From assembly GCF_001905145.1 (NCBI RefSeq), contig NZ_LWLB01000001.1, positions 620,001-684,000 of the forward strand: 64,000 bases of DNA, given 5' to 3'. The stretch comes from Nocardiopsis sp. TSRI0078. GTDB lineage: Bacteria; Actinomycetota; Actinomycetes; Streptosporangiales; Streptosporangiaceae. The translations under genes and the position numbers were made by a program. Shown here piece by piece: positions 26,632 to 36,431 of the stretch (positions are counted from its first letter, which is position 1; each line of letters begins with the position of its first letter). The notes beneath the pieces are model-generated. The model had not been told where the DNA came from, made no database searches, and saw only the letters and a program-made list of their open reading frames with translations.

Positions 26632-27462
26632 TCAGGGAGCGGTGGGCAGCGCGCGCTTGTGGGCGGTGGCCCGGTACCGGTCGACCAGGGCGGTCTCCAC
26701 GTGCTCGGGCACGGGCAGGCCCTCCAGGAAGTCGTCGATCTGCTCGTAGGTCAGGCCGAGCGCCTCCTCGTCCGGCTTCTGCGGAGTGAGCGTCTCCAGG
26801 TCGGCGGTGGGCACCTTGTTCACCAGGTCGGCGGGGGCGCCGAGCGCCGCGGCGAGCGCGCGCACCCGGCGCTTGGTCAGGCCGGTCAGCGGCACGAGGT
26901 CCACTCCGCCGTCACCGTACTTGGTGAAGAACCCGGTGACCGCCTCGGCCGCGTGGTCGGTGCCGACCACCAGGCCGCGCAGGCCTCCCGAGACCGCGTA
27001 CTGGGCGATCATCCTCTGCCTGGCCTTGACGTTGCCGAGGACGAAGTCCCTGGAGGAGTCGCTGTCGTAGGTCATCCCTGCGGCGGCGAGGGAGTCGGCC
27101 ATGGCGTCGGTGGCGGGCCCGACGTCCACGGTGAGGCAGCGTTCCGGCGCCGTGAACGCCACGGAGCGGACCGCGTCCTCCTCGTCCTTCTGCTCGCCGT
27201 AGGGCAGGCGCATGGCGACGTACTCGCACTCGTGGCCGTTCTCCCGGGCCCGGTCCACGGCCAGGCGGCACAGGCGGCCCGCGGTGAGCGAGTCCACACC
27301 GCCGCTGATGCCCAGGACCAGCGCCCTGGAGCCGGTGGCGAGCAGCCGCTCGGCGAGGAAGGCCACGCGCTGTTCGGTCTCGACGCCCGCGTCGAAGTGC
27401 TCGGGCACTGCGAGGTCGCGGATGATGTCGCGACGGGCCTGGCTCAGCTCGGTGTCGGTCAC
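26632..27462 (-). CDS. nadE: Ammonia-dependent NAD+ synthetase
   Basis: 276 residues from GTG 27462 (GGGGGA five bases upstream). It carries out the last step of NAD biosynthesis: deamido-NAD + ATP + NH3 to NAD+. The ATP-pyrophosphatase P-loop LGISGGVDSLTAGRL, N-V-K-A-R-Q-R-M, GTDHAAEAVTGFFTKYGDG and PLTGLTKRRVR are all diagnostic. The length matches the single-domain E. coli/Bacillus type without an N-terminal glutaminase. It ends before a strong palindrome. Confidence 0.96.
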   Translation of the reverse strand: MTDTELSQARRDIIRDLAVPEHFDAGVETEQRVAFLAERLLATGSRALVLGISGGVDSLTAGRLCRLAVDRARENGHECEYVAMRLPYGEQKDEEDAVRSVAFTAPERCLTVDVGPATDAMADSLAAAGMTYDSDSSRDFVLGNVKARQRMIAQYAVSGGLRGLVVGTDHAAEAVTGFFTKYGDGGVDLVPLTGLTKRRVRALAAALGAPADLVNKVPTADLETLTPQKPDEEALGLTYEQIDDFLEGLPVPEHVETALVDRYRATAHKRALPTAP

Positions 27463-27561
27463 TGCGGTCCCCCGTGGGTGTGGTACGTGTGCCCGCTGAT
27501 TATCGCCTGTCCGGCGGCGCGGGACGAGTCGGGGGGTGCGGCGGGAGGAAGGCGGGAGGAC

Positions 27562-28146
27562 TCAGGTGTCCGTGCGCAGGCGTCGGGCGAAGCGCTCGTA
27601 GTCGACGACCACGCCGTCGCCGTCCACCGACAGGCGGTACTCGCCGTGCAGGGGGTCGCGGTAGGTGTAGCGCTCCAGGCCGTCCTCGGCCGGGTGGCGG
27701 GTGTAGCGCTGCCTGACCCGGCGCACCCGCAGGGAGGGGATGTCGATCCAGGCCACCACGATGTCGCGGTACTCGCCCGGGCGCAGGCCGAGGCGGCGGA
27801 TCGGGAGGGTGTTGGTGAGCGGCGTGGCGGCGACGTCCACGTCCAGGCAGCCCACCAGCTCGGGGAGGGGGCGCCCGTAGGCGTCGGTCCAGTGGCCGCC
27901 CCGGGACGAGAGGGCCACCGACTCCAGCCCCTGGGCGGACAGGACCTCGGCGCGTACCCCGCGGGTCGTCCACGCCAGGTCGGTGCGGACGGTGAACCGG
28001 GTGAGGAAGCGCTCCTCGCCCACGGCGACGGTCTCACCGGCCTCCAGCCGGTAGCCGTCGGGTTCGGAGATGAGCGTGCCGAGGCCGAGCCCCTCGGGGA
28101 CGTCGGTCCGCGACCACACGGCTGGGTGTTCCGTCAGTGACGACAT
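27562..28146 (-). CDS. Putative glycolipid-binding-domain protein (PF06475 type)
   Basis: 194 residues from ATG 28146. The RFTVRTDLAWTTRGVRAEVL segment, D-V-D-V-A-A-T-P-L-T-N-T-L-P-I-R-R-L, Y-R-D-I-V-V-A-W-I-D-I-P-S-L, and the Q-R-Y-T ... Y-T-Y-R C-terminal region match the predicted glycolipid-binding family. That family was named from a structure and has no firm biochemical role. It is cytoplasmic (no signal peptide). It stands alone 99 bases upstream of nadE on the same strand, so it could be co-transcribed with nadE. Confidence 0.8.
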   Translation of the reverse strand: MSSLTEHPAVWSRTDVPEGLGLGTLISEPDGYRLEAGETVAVGEERFLTRFTVRTDLAWTTRGVRAEVLSAQGLESVALSSRGGHWTDAYGRPLPELVGCLDVDVAATPLTNTLPIRRLGLRPGEYRDIVVAWIDIPSLRVRRVRQRYTRHPAEDGLERYTYRDPLHGEYRLSVDGDGVVVDYERFARRLRTDT

Positions 28147-28235
28147 GTCACCGTTCTACCGTTCCGGGGACGGGTGCGCCAGAGCGGCCCGGGGCCCGCA
28201 CCACCTGTACGGTACGGGCCCCGGGGGTTCGGGAT

Positions 28236-28259
28236 CCGGGGAGGAGAGGCCCTCCCCGG
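28236..28259 (-). terminator. Hairpin after putP
   Basis: CCGGGGAGG (28236-28244) and CCTCCCCGG (28251-28259) form a nine-bp stem. A second inverted repeat, CCCGGGGCCCG (28188-28198) with its complement at 28215-28225, follows. Both lie downstream of the putP stop. Confidence 0.6.
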
Positions 28260-28333
28260 GAGCCGTCGGCCGCACGCCCGGTCCGGCCCTCACGGCCGGG
28301 CTGAGCGGTCGGCGGAGCGGTTCCGCGAAGCGG

Positions 28334-29914
28334 TCAGAGCTTCACGGTCTCGCCCTCGGCGGGACCGGGCCTGGCCCCGCGCACCTCGGCCTCGACCCGC
28401 TCGAAGTCGCTCTCCATCTGCGGGCTGGCCTTGGTCAGGCCGTTGAGGGCGAAGATGGCGATGACGCTGAGGATGACCGCCGGGACCATGGCGTACAGGC
28501 CGGTGCCGAAGTAGTTGGCGTCGAGGATGTCCCACAGGATCGCCGTGGTACCGCCCGCGACCATGCCCGCGAGCGCGCCGGTCCAGGTCATGCGCTTCCA
28601 GAACACCGAGAGCACCAGCACCGGACCGAATCCCGCGCCGAACCCGGCCCAGGCGTAGCCGACCAGGTCCATCACCGACTGGTTGCCCCACAGGGCGATG
28701 GCGGCGGCGGCCAGGGCGACGGCGACCACGGTGACGCGGCTGGTCCACAGCAGCGTCCTCGGGCTGGCGTCGCGGCTCACGAAGGCCTTGTAGCCGTCCT
28801 CGGTGAGCGCGGACGCGGCGACCAGCAGCTGGGAGTCGGCGGTGCTCATGACGGCCGCGAGGATGGCGGCGAGCAGCAGGCCGGCGACCAGCGGGTGGGT
28901 CAGGGCCTCGATCAGGAGCGGGAAGACCTGCTCGGAGTTCTCCAGCGGGGTGTCGAAGTAGGCGATGCCGATGAAGCCGACCACCACGGCCAGGAACATG
29001 GCGGTGACCGCCCAGGCGACACTGACGATCCCGGCCTTGGGGATGTCCTGGACCGAGCGGATGCCCATGTAGCGGGAGAGGATGTGCGGCTGGCCGAAGT
29101 AGCCCAGGCCCCAGGCCAGGCCGGAGACGATGACGACCCAGCCGAGGGTCTCGGTGGACACCCACTGGCCGGCCTCGGCGTCGAGCGCGGTGCCGCCGAC
29201 GGCCGACAGCAGGCCGGTGCTCTTCTCGGAGACGCCCTCGGTCAGGCCGCCGAGGCCGCCGAGCACGGTGACCGCCATGACCGGGACGACCAGCAGGGCG
29301 ATCCACATCATCGCGGCCTGGATCACGTCGGTGTAGGACACCGCGAGGAAGCCGCCGAGCACGGTGTAGAGGACGACGATGCTCACGCCGATGGCGATGG
29401 CGGGCGCCGGGCTCAGGCCGAAGACCTGGTCGAACAGGGCGGCCATGGCCACCAGGCCGGAGGCCACGTAGAAGAAGTAGAAGACGATGATCAGCACCGC
29501 CGAGACCCCGCGCAGCAGCCGCGTGGGGTCGTTGAAGCGGTTCTCCAGGAAGGAGGAGAGGGTCAGGGAGTCGGAGTCACCGCCGGAGCGGGCGTCGGTG
29601 ACGCGCTCGGTGTACACGCGCAGGCGGGGCGCGAGCAGGATCCAGCTCCCGGCGAAACCGCAGGCCAGACCCACGGCGATCCAGGCCTCGCCCAGGCCGG
29701 AGACGTAGATGGCGCCGGGCAGGCCGAGCAGCAGCCACCCGCTGAAGTCGCTGGCGTTGGCGCTCAGGCCCGCCACCCAGCTGTTGAGCTGCCGTCCCCC
29801 GAGCACGAAGTCCGACTGCGAGACGGTGCGCTTGTAGGCCCAGAGGCCGATGGCCACCATGATGGCGAGGTACACGCCGAAGGTCGCGATGGACCAGACC
29901 ACGGATTCGCTCAA
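28334..29914 (-). CDS. putP: Sodium/proline symporter (PutP, SSS family)
   Basis: 526 residues from TTG 29914, set by AAGGAGG eight bases upstream; the open frame before it carries no similarity. It has thirteen or so membrane segments. LGGRQLNSWVAGLSANASDF, SGWLLLGLPGAIYVSG, SRYMGIRSVQDIPKAG and AVMSTADSQLLVAASALTED are PutP hallmarks, including Na+- and proline-site Ser/Thr residues. It imports proline with Na+, for nutrition or osmoprotection. No putA or proline dehydrogenase gene is adjacent. Confidence 0.93.
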   Translation of the reverse strand: MSESVVWSIATFGVYLAIMVAIGLWAYKRTVSQSDFVLGGRQLNSWVAGLSANASDFSGWLLLGLPGAIYVSGLGEAWIAVGLACGFAGSWILLAPRLRVYTERVTDARSGGDSDSLTLSSFLENRFNDPTRLLRGVSAVLIIVFYFFYVASGLVAMAALFDQVFGLSPAPAIAIGVSIVVLYTVLGGFLAVSYTDVIQAAMMWIALLVVPVMAVTVLGGLGGLTEGVSEKSTGLLSAVGGTALDAEAGQWVSTETLGWVVIVSGLAWGLGYFGQPHILSRYMGIRSVQDIPKAGIVSVAWAVTAMFLAVVVGFIGIAYFDTPLENSEQVFPLLIEALTHPLVAGLLLAAILAAVMSTADSQLLVAASALTEDGYKAFVSRDASPRTLLWTSRVTVVAVALAAAAIALWGNQSVMDLVGYAWAGFGAGFGPVLVLSVFWKRMTWTGALAGMVAGGTTAILWDILDANYFGTGLYAMVPAVILSVIAIFALNGLTKASPQMESDFERVEAEVRGARPGPAEGETVKL

Positions 29915-30283
29915 GACCGTCCCCTCCTTTCCCTTGCGCGCGGCTGAGTCCCTTACGCGCTGGTTGCGAACATTGTGGGAGATCATTGCCCCTTGTTCGG
30001 CGAGTCACAATGCCCGTGCGTGGAACAACACCGCTTTGAGACCTCGCCGAGTCATTGACCAGGCACGATTGTCCGCCAGGCCATGCCTCGGCGCCGGCGT
30101 TTGTCGGATCGGACATACAGAGGAACCCATGATCGGACCTCAGGCCGTCCAGTGCGGCGCGTGTCGCGGCGCCGTCGGAGATCGACGCGGAACGAGGGGG
30201 CGTCCGGGCCTCTCCTGGTTCACCCGCTGTCCGAGAGGGAACTGTTGTGGACGAAGCGGATCGGAAGATGAGGTCCCACGAAC
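29915..30283. other. Divergent intergenic region, putP / trypsin gene
   Basis: This 369-base gap contains promoters for both divergent genes. It is relatively A+T-rich at about 29955-30060. No gene is supported, and no operator was recognised. Confidence 0.4.
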
Positions 30284-32170
30284 GTGGCCACCCCCCATAC
30301 CCCGCGTGGTCTGCAGCGACACGAACCCCCGTGGCAGATGCGGGTACTCGACGAGTACGACGTCGTGGGCGGCGCCGTACTCCTGTCCCCGGGCCTGCTG
30401 ATCACGTGCGCGCACGTCGTCAACGCCGCGCTCGGCCGTGACGGGGACAAGGAGGAGCACCCCGGCACGGAGGCCACCGTGCGCCTCCAGTCCTTCGACG
30501 ACCGCGTGTGGAGCGCCAGGGTCGACACCCAGCTGTGGTCCGCGGGCCCGGAGAGCCGCGACCTGGCCGTGCTCCGGCTGCCGGGTGCGGGGCAGCCCGA
30601 CACCACCTTCCCCGTGCTGGGGGAGTGCGCGGACCTGCCCCCGGACCAGGCCCTGACCACGACCGGCTACCCGGAGGGCATGCGCTCCCTCCAGGCCTCG
30701 CTCGCCTACCGCGGCCCGGGCGGCCCCACGGGGTTCACCCACCAGGTGGAGACGCCCGCGACCCGGCCGGTGCAGATCACCGGCGGGTTCAGCGGCTGCG
30801 CCGTGCGCACCGAGACCGGCGAGCTGGTGGGCATCATGCAGAAGAACCACTACTACGCGTGGAACGACCCCGACCGGCCCTCCGGCATCGCGTTCATCCT
30901 GCCGGTGGAGGAGCTCGTGGGTGTGCGGGACGACGGTGACAGCGTCTCGGTCCAGCGCCTGGCGGACGAGTCGCTGTGCGGCAGGCGGGACTACGACAGG
31001 CTGCACGACCTGCTGGACTCGGTCTCCCTGGAGGAGGTCCCGCCGGAGGACCTGCTGCGTTCCGGTGAGCTGCGCCAGCTCCGGCGGCACGGCTCCTCGG
31101 GCACGACCGCCTGGCGGGTCCTCACCGCGCTGTGGGACCTGGTCCCGCCCTTCGGTGAGCCGCCGCCCAGGGTGACCTGGGTGCACCACGTCTACCAGGA
31201 GCTCCGGCACCAGCGGCCGCTTCCGCCCACCGTGTGGTCGTGGATCAGGCAGGAGGCCTCGCCGATGGGGCGCGACTGGGAGGAGGCGCTGACCCGGGAC
31301 CGGGACCGCCGCCTCCTCAGGAGCAGGGACCCGGACCGGCCCGCCGCCGCGTCCCGCGGCCGCGCCGAGGACGGGCTCCCCGACACGGTGGTGCTCTTCG
31401 AGCTGGAGCCGGTGGCGGGCGGCTACAGGCTCTCGCACAGCATCGCCCACCTGGAGGAGGGGTACCGCCGACTGCCGCAGGGCACGAAGCTGGTCAGCGA
31501 ACCGGAGATCTGCGACGAGATCGGCGACCTCATGGGCGAGGCCACCATGCAGAGGCTGGTCACGCCGAACGAGGAGTCGCTGCGGCTGCGCGTGGTGCTG
31601 CCGAAGGACCTGCTGCACCTGAACCCGGGCCAGGCCACGCCCCACCGCGACCTGTTGGAGTTCCCGCCCCGGCTCTGCACCAAGTACGAGATCGTCTACC
31701 ACGTCCGGGAGCGGGCGCTGAAGCCGGACTACATGGGGGCTTCTCCGGCCCTGCGGCACCTGCGCTCGGAGAGGCAGCGCAGCAGCCCGCTGGTGGAGGA
31801 CCGCAACGTCCTCACCGCCTGGCAGCTGGAGGTGAGCGAGGTGGCGAACGCCCTCAGCGACGAGGAGTACACGATATGCGTCACGGACTCCGACAACGGC
31901 GATGTCCGGCATGTCTACGACGCGGCCCTGCACCAGGGAATCCCCACCATTATCAGGGGCCCCAAGGATGCGGTTATCGGCCTCGTCAATGAACTCCTCG
32001 ACCGGGATCCGGACTCGCGCGTGAGGATCGCCGAGCTGCCCCGTTATCTACGTGACCGGGCAAGGGATAACTCAGACAGCCGAAACATCGCACTCATCCA
32101 GGACGATTTCGGCGACCCCCTCCTGGAGGCTCCGGGAGACCCCGGAGGCGAGGGGCGGAACGGCTCTTGA
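30284..32170 (+). CDS. Trypsin-like serine protease fused to VMAP-C-like domain (conflict-system protein)
   Basis: 628 residues from GTG 30284; an in-frame TGA 15 bases upstream bars an earlier start. Residues about 20-215 are a trypsin-type protease with triad His44 (L-L-I-T-C-A-H-V-V), Asp93 (S-R-D-L-A-V-L-R-L) and Ser170 (ITGGFSGCAVRTETG), all intact. There is no signal peptide, so it acts in the cytoplasm. Residues about 230-350 are helical and could be an effector-associated-type domain. Residues about 370-600 (VVLFELEPVAGGYRLSH; L-R-V-V-L-P-K-D-L-L) resemble VMAP-C, found in STAND-NTPase and VWA-MoxR conflict systems. The next gene encodes the NB-ARC/TPR partner and a Trypco1 protein lies beyond, which supports a protease-effector or activator role. 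Confidence 0.85.
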   Translation: MATPHTPRGLQRHEPPWQMRVLDEYDVVGGAVLLSPGLLITCAHVVNAALGRDGDKEEHPGTEATVRLQSFDDRVWSARVDTQLWSAGPESRDLAVLRLPGAGQPDTTFPVLGECADLPPDQALTTTGYPEGMRSLQASLAYRGPGGPTGFTHQVETPATRPVQITGGFSGCAVRTETGELVGIMQKNHYYAWNDPDRPSGIAFILPVEELVGVRDDGDSVSVQRLADESLCGRRDYDRLHDLLDSVSLEEVPPEDLLRSGELRQLRRHGSSGTTAWRVLTALWDLVPPFGEPPPRVTWVHHVYQELRHQRPLPPTVWSWIRQEASPMGRDWEEALTRDRDRRLLRSRDPDRPAAASRGRAEDGLPDTVVLFELEPVAGGYRLSHSIAHLEEGYRRLPQGTKLVSEPEICDEIGDLMGEATMQRLVTPNEESLRLRVVLPKDLLHLNPGQATPHRDLLEFPPRLCTKYEIVYHVRERALKPDYMGASPALRHLRSERQRSSPLVEDRNVLTAWQLEVSEVANALSDEEYTICVTDSDNGDVRHVYDAALHQGIPTIIRGPKDAVIGLVNELLDRDPDSRVRIAELPRYLRDRARDNSDSRNIALIQDDFGDPLLEAPGDPGGEGRNGS

Positions 32171-32192
32171 GGAATCGCGTCTCTGGGGGATC

Positions 32193-32342
32193 ATGGAGGG
32201 GTCCCGCAAACCCTGGATGAACGGCACGGAGAGCGGCCCCGGATCCCGGCCGCGGAAGGCACCGCCCCCGAAAGAAAATCATCGGAAAAGAAAGCGCCGG
32301 CAGCCCCGCTGCCCGTGCCAGGGCCGCACCTGCCTTGGTTAG
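32193..32342 (+). CDS. Candidate small basic Cys-containing peptide (weak)
   Basis: A 49-codon ORF in the 271-base gap between the protease and NB-ARC genes (ATG 32193, TAG at 32340). The C-terminal half is very basic and ends Q-P-R-C-P-C-Q-G-R-T-C-L-G. It does not end in the FxSxx pattern of the peptides that accompany FxsT proteins. The ribosome site (GGGGG too close to the ATG) is poor and codon bias is mixed, so it may well not be expressed. Confidence 0.18.
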   Translation: MEGSRKPWMNGTESGPGSRPRKAPPPKENHRKRKRRQPRCPCQGRTCLG

Positions 32343-32441
32343 GGTGTGATTGGCCCCCGGCGCCGGAGGTAGGAACTTCCCAGAGGAGCGACCGAGGGAA
32401 CATGGTTCACAGAACCGCCTTTTGAGGATGAAAACGACATC

Positions 32442-35400
32442 ATGGATGATTTGTCGCACAGGTATCGCAACGCACTCGACAACCTGACAGGCGGGCCGTC
32501 CCGCCTGGTCATCCTCGTCGACTCCTCGCCCCTGATGGCCCTGCACCGGCACGGCGTCGCGCTCCTGGTCGAGGCGGCCGAGCAGGCGGGATCACCCGTC
32601 GTCCGCTTCGACCCCGGCCGCCCCGCACTCCCCGACACCGGACGGGACGCGGCGGCGGCCGTCATCGTCACCGACACCCAGGACAGGGGCTGGCGCCAAC
32701 CGAGGCTGCGCTCGTGGATCGCCTCACTCGCCACCCGCACGCCGACCGCGCTCCTCCACCTCCTCGACCGCTCCGTGTGGTCCCGGGGGCCGCTCGCGCC
32801 GCAGCCGATGCGCATGACGGGCCCGGACCCGGCCTCCCCCGCCTCCTGGACCCCCGCGAGTACCCGGGCCGACTCCGAGGACACCGGCCCCGCCCAGGAC
32901 ACGGCGGTGCTGCCGGTCCTGGCGTCCGGCCCCGGCGCCCTCACCGAGTGGGACGCGGTGGCGCACGGCCGGAGCGGCGTGTGGGAGGCGGACGTGTGCG
33001 TCCTCCCGCCCGACGGCGCCCGCCCCCCGAGCACACTTCCCTGGGACCCCGACCCGGTCTCGCGCTTCCTCTCCCACGCCTCGCGCGGAGCGCGCGAACT
33101 CGCCGTACGCCTCACGCAGGCACCGGTGAACCTCCAGGTGGCCGAGCTGATCCAGCGCAACATCCCGCACGCGCCCCGCGACGAACGCAGCGCCGTCACC
33201 GAGATCGCCGAGGTGTTCGGCGGTGAACTGATGGACCCGACGCTGCCGCTGGGCGATCTGGACGACCCCGCCGCCACCGCCCTGGACTTCCTGCCCGGTG
33301 TGCGCAGGGACCTCCTCGGCCGCTTCGGCGACCTCAGCGTCATGCGGTCGGTGTTCTACTCGCTCGGCATCGAGTTCAAGGACTCCGCCCGGATCTACCA
33401 GTGGCTCTCCCGGATCGAGACCGGAGCACCCCTGGTCCCCTCGCTCGACGGAGAGGAGGACCTGGCCAGGGCCATGCTCCCCGCGCTGTCCGAGATGCCC
33501 GGGGAGTACCGGCGCTTCGCCGACCACCTGCGCACGGCCCTGGACGGGACACCCGACCAGGCCCCCGCCGCCCCGGGGAGCACCGGCGCCTCCCCCGCCA
33601 CCGCCGCCCCGTCCACGCCCACCGCCCCCCGAGAGGAACCGAGCTCGACCGTGACCGACCCGCAGACCTCCGAGCCCGTCGCCTCGGAGCCCACCGCCCT
33701 CCACCCCCGGAGGAGGCAGGCCCGGAGCAGGTCCCTGGCCAAACTCCGCGGCGTCCCTCCGCACAACCTCAACTTCACCGGGCGCGAGGAGATCCTCGAA
33801 CGCGTCCACGGCCTGCTCGCGGAGTCCTCGGGCGGCGTCTACCTGCTGTCCGGCGGAGGCGGCATCGGCAAGACCCAGATCGCCACCGAGTACGCGCACC
33901 GGTACCGGGACGACTACGACCTGATCTGGTGGATCCCCGCCAACAGCGGCGCGGACGTCCAACAGTCCTACATGCGCCTGGCCCGGCACCTGGGTCTGGC
34001 CGAGGAGAGCGGCAACCTGGAGAAGACCGCCCAGCACGTCCGGGACGTACTGGAGACCGACCCCGAGGTGGGGCACTGGCTCCTCGTCTTCGACGACGTA
34101 CCCGACCTGGACCGGCTGGGCGAGGGCGAACTGCCCGCGAACGGTCCCGGCGACATCATCATCACCTCCCGCGACCAGAGCTGGATCCCCAGCGGGCGCA
34201 GCGAGGGCTCGGTCGTGCCCAGCCTGGCTCCCGAGGAGAGCGTCGCCCTGCTCCGCAAGGTCTGCCCCCAGGGACTGGAGAACGACGCGGACGCCCTGCG
34301 CATAGCCGAGCGGCTGGAGCATCTCCCCCTGGCCCTGGCCCAGGTCGGCGCCTACCTGCGCGACTCCCTGATGGACGTCGGGGACTTCCTCCACATGCTG
34401 GAGGACAAGTTCGACGAGCTCGTCACGCACGTGGAGCCGGAGGACCTGTACCCCCTGCCGCTGGCCGCCGCCTGGAACATGCAGCTCGACGACCTGCGGC
34501 GCGGCACGGGAGGAGGAGACCGCGCCCTCAAGAGGATGGTCCGCGAGTTCGTCCAGCTGTGTGCGTTCTTCGGCCCGCGCCCGCTGGCGCGCACCCTGTT
34601 CCACCGGGCCCGGGGCCTGAGCGCCAACCCCGAGCTGGCGCAGATCCTGGGCAACGAGATGGCCCTGTCGAAGGTGCTGCGCTACGTGAGCAGGCACAGC
34701 CTCGCCGAACTCGACCGGACCAACCACACCTTCCAGATGCACGTCACCTTCCAGACCGTCGTCCAGAGCACGCTGGGCGACGAGGCACGCGTGCGCTACC
34801 GGGACCTGGTCCACCGGCTGCTGGCGCAGAGCGACCCGCTCGGTCCCGAGCTCCCGCAGAACTGGCCCGAGTACCAGCTGCTGTTCAGCCACGTGGACGC
34901 CTCGGAGGCCTGGCGCAGCCACGACCCGCAGGTCCGCGGCCTGGTCAGCAACGTGATCACGTACCTGGTGGAGACCAAGAACGAGGACGCCGCGCTGGAC
35001 CTGGCGGACCGCGCCATCGAGGCCTGGTACGACGACACCGCCCAGCGCTTCCAGATCCAGCTGGTCCGCACCAGGATCCTCCGGCTCCGGGGCGACAGCG
35101 AGATCGCCCTCGCCGAGGCGGAGCGCATGTACGCGGAGCAGGTGGAGCTGGAGGGCCCGGAGAGCGAGGAGTCCCTGGACGCCAACCGGGCACGGGCCAT
35201 CGCGCTCAGCAACCTCGGCCACTACGGCCAGGCCCTGGACATGTTCGAGGAGATCCACCGGATCAGGACCGCCCGGTTCACCGAGGACGACGAGAAGACC
35301 CTGGTCATCGCGCACGACATCGGGGACTGCCTGCGCCGCCTGGGCCGCTTCCAGGAGGCGCTGGACATGGACCGCCGCACCCTCGAACAGCGCAAGTACC

Positions 35401-36233
35401 TGTTCGGGGCGAACGGCATCCCGACCCTGCGCACCCGGTTGTCCATCGGCCTGAGCCTCATGGCCCTCGGCCACCTGGAGGAGGCCAGGGAGACCCTGGA
35501 GGACTGCCAGAGGCGCTTCGAGGCCGCCGAGGCGGACGCCAGCACCCACACCGAGGAGATCCCGGTCTTCCTCTCCGTGATCAACCGCAGGCTCGGCAAG
35601 CACGAGACGGCCCTGGAGCTGTCACAGCAGGTGTGCGGGGTCAACGTCGCACGCTACGGGGCGCACGCCAAGCCGACGCTGCACGTCAACAGCATCCACA
35701 TGGTGAACCTGGCCTTCAACAACCGGGGGGAGGAGGCTCGGGAGCTGGCCGAGGACCTCCTGACGCACATGGAGGACAGGTTCCCCGACCGCCACCTCTT
35801 CCCCTGGGCCTCCCGGGCCAACGCGGCCATCGTGTTCCGGGTGGTGGGGGAGTACGAGCGGGCCCACGAGCTCGACCGGTCCGCTCTGACGGAGATCCGC
35901 CGCCTCTTCCCCGACGCGCACATCACCGTCGCCGCGGTCGAGGTCAACCTGGGCAACGACCTGTTCTCGCTGGGACGGCTCAAGGAGGCCCGGAACCAGG
36001 ACGCGGCGAGTGTGGAGCTGTGCCTGGAGGTCCTGGGCGAGCACCACATCTTCCTGACCACCGCCCGGCGCAACCTGCTGGTCAGTCGACGGGCGCTGGG
36101 AGAGGACGTCCGGGAGGAGTGGGAGGCCCTGCGCGACCTGTACGCCGCCCGGTTCGGCCCCGACCACCGCTTCGTGACCACGATGGCCGACTTCGTCCGG
36201 CTGGACACCGACATCATCCCGGTCGGCAGCTGA
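32442..36233 (+). CDS. fxsT: SAV_2336-like / NB-ARC / TPR protein (FxsT-type STAND NTPase)
   Basis: 1263 residues from ATG 32442. Residues 1-310 resemble the SAV_2336 N-terminal region (L-V-I-L-V-D-S-S-P-L-M-A; ALLHLLDRSVWSRGPL). A Pro/Thr/Ala-rich linker spans about 370-430. An NB-ARC STAND ATPase follows: NFTGREEIL, Walker A GGGGIGKTQIA near 471, Walker B LLVFDDVPD, sensor IIITSRDQSW, and GLPL-like LEHLPLALAQVGAYL. Residues about 860-1250 are TPR repeats (A-L-S-N-L-G-H-Y-G-Q-A-L-D-M-F). This architecture is that of FxSxx-COOH-system TPR proteins: a ligand-sensing switch that oligomerises on ATP binding. The protease gene upstream is the probable partner. No radical-SAM or FxSxx peptide gene is in the window. 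Confidence 0.85.
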   Translation: MDDLSHRYRNALDNLTGGPSRLVILVDSSPLMALHRHGVALLVEAAEQAGSPVVRFDPGRPALPDTGRDAAAAVIVTDTQDRGWRQPRLRSWIASLATRTPTALLHLLDRSVWSRGPLAPQPMRMTGPDPASPASWTPASTRADSEDTGPAQDTAVLPVLASGPGALTEWDAVAHGRSGVWEADVCVLPPDGARPPSTLPWDPDPVSRFLSHASRGARELAVRLTQAPVNLQVAELIQRNIPHAPRDERSAVTEIAEVFGGELMDPTLPLGDLDDPAATALDFLPGVRRDLLGRFGDLSVMRSVFYSLGIEFKDSARIYQWLSRIETGAPLVPSLDGEEDLARAMLPALSEMPGEYRRFADHLRTALDGTPDQAPAAPGSTGASPATAAPSTPTAPREEPSSTVTDPQTSEPVASEPTALHPRRRQARSRSLAKLRGVPPHNLNFTGREEILERVHGLLAESSGGVYLLSGGGGIGKTQIATEYAHRYRDDYDLIWWIPANSGADVQQSYMRLARHLGLAEESGNLEKTAQHVRDVLETDPEVGHWLLVFDDVPDLDRLGEGELPANGPGDIIITSRDQSWIPSGRSEGSVVPSLAPEESVALLRKVCPQGLENDADALRIAERLEHLPLALAQVGAYLRDSLMDVGDFLHMLEDKFDELVTHVEPEDLYPLPLAAAWNMQLDDLRRGTGGGDRALKRMVREFVQLCAFFGPRPLARTLFHRARGLSANPELAQILGNEMALSKVLRYVSRHSLAELDRTNHTFQMHVTFQTVVQSTLGDEARVRYRDLVHRLLAQSDPLGPELPQNWPEYQLLFSHVDASEAWRSHDPQVRGLVSNVITYLVETKNEDAALDLADRAIEAWYDDTAQRFQIQLVRTRILRLRGDSEIALAEAERMYAEQVELEGPESEESLDANRARAIALSNLGHYGQALDMFEEIHRIRTARFTEDDEKTLVIAHDIGDCLRRLGRFQEALDMDRRTLEQRKYLFGANGIPTLRTRLSIGLSLMALGHLEEARETLEDCQRRFEAAEADASTHTEEIPVFLSVINRRLGKHETALELSQQVCGVNVARYGAHAKPTLHVNSIHMVNLAFNNRGEEARELAEDLLTHMEDRFPDRHLFPWASRANAAIVFRVVGEYERAHELDRSALTEIRRLFPDAHITVAAVEVNLGNDLFSLGRLKEARNQDAASVELCLEVLGEHHIFLTTARRNLLVSRRALGEDVREEWEALRDLYAARFGPDHRFVTTMADFVRLDTDIIPVGS

Positions 36234-36235
36234 GG

Positions 36236-36255
36236 CCGGGGACCGCGGTCCCCGG
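36236..36255 (+). terminator. 20-bp palindrome after the NB-ARC/TPR gene
   Basis: CCGGGGACCGCGGTCCCCGG starts three bases after the stop codon. It can form a compact hairpin, so the downstream Trypco1 gene would need its own promoter. Confidence 0.5.
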
Positions 36256-36431
36256 GTCCCGCGGTGGCCGGGGCCCGGGACACGGCGTCCGGGGAACACC
36301 CTTCTTCCGTTCCGGCCCGGCGGGGAGACGGGCACATCCTCCCTCCCGGGACGGGGAGGGGCCGGCCCCGCGGTCCCGTCCTTGGGCGGGGACCGGAACC
36401 CGCCACGGGCACGGGTGCGGCGCGGGGAGCC

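Noticed and set aside
32724..35603. Minus-strand 959-codon ORF
   Set aside because: Antisense shadow of the NB-ARC/TPR gene.
33401..36233. Plus-strand overlapping frame upstream of the Trypco1 gene
   Set aside because: Arg/Pro/Gly-rich out-of-frame reading of the NB-ARC/TPR gene; only the part from 36785 is a real gene.
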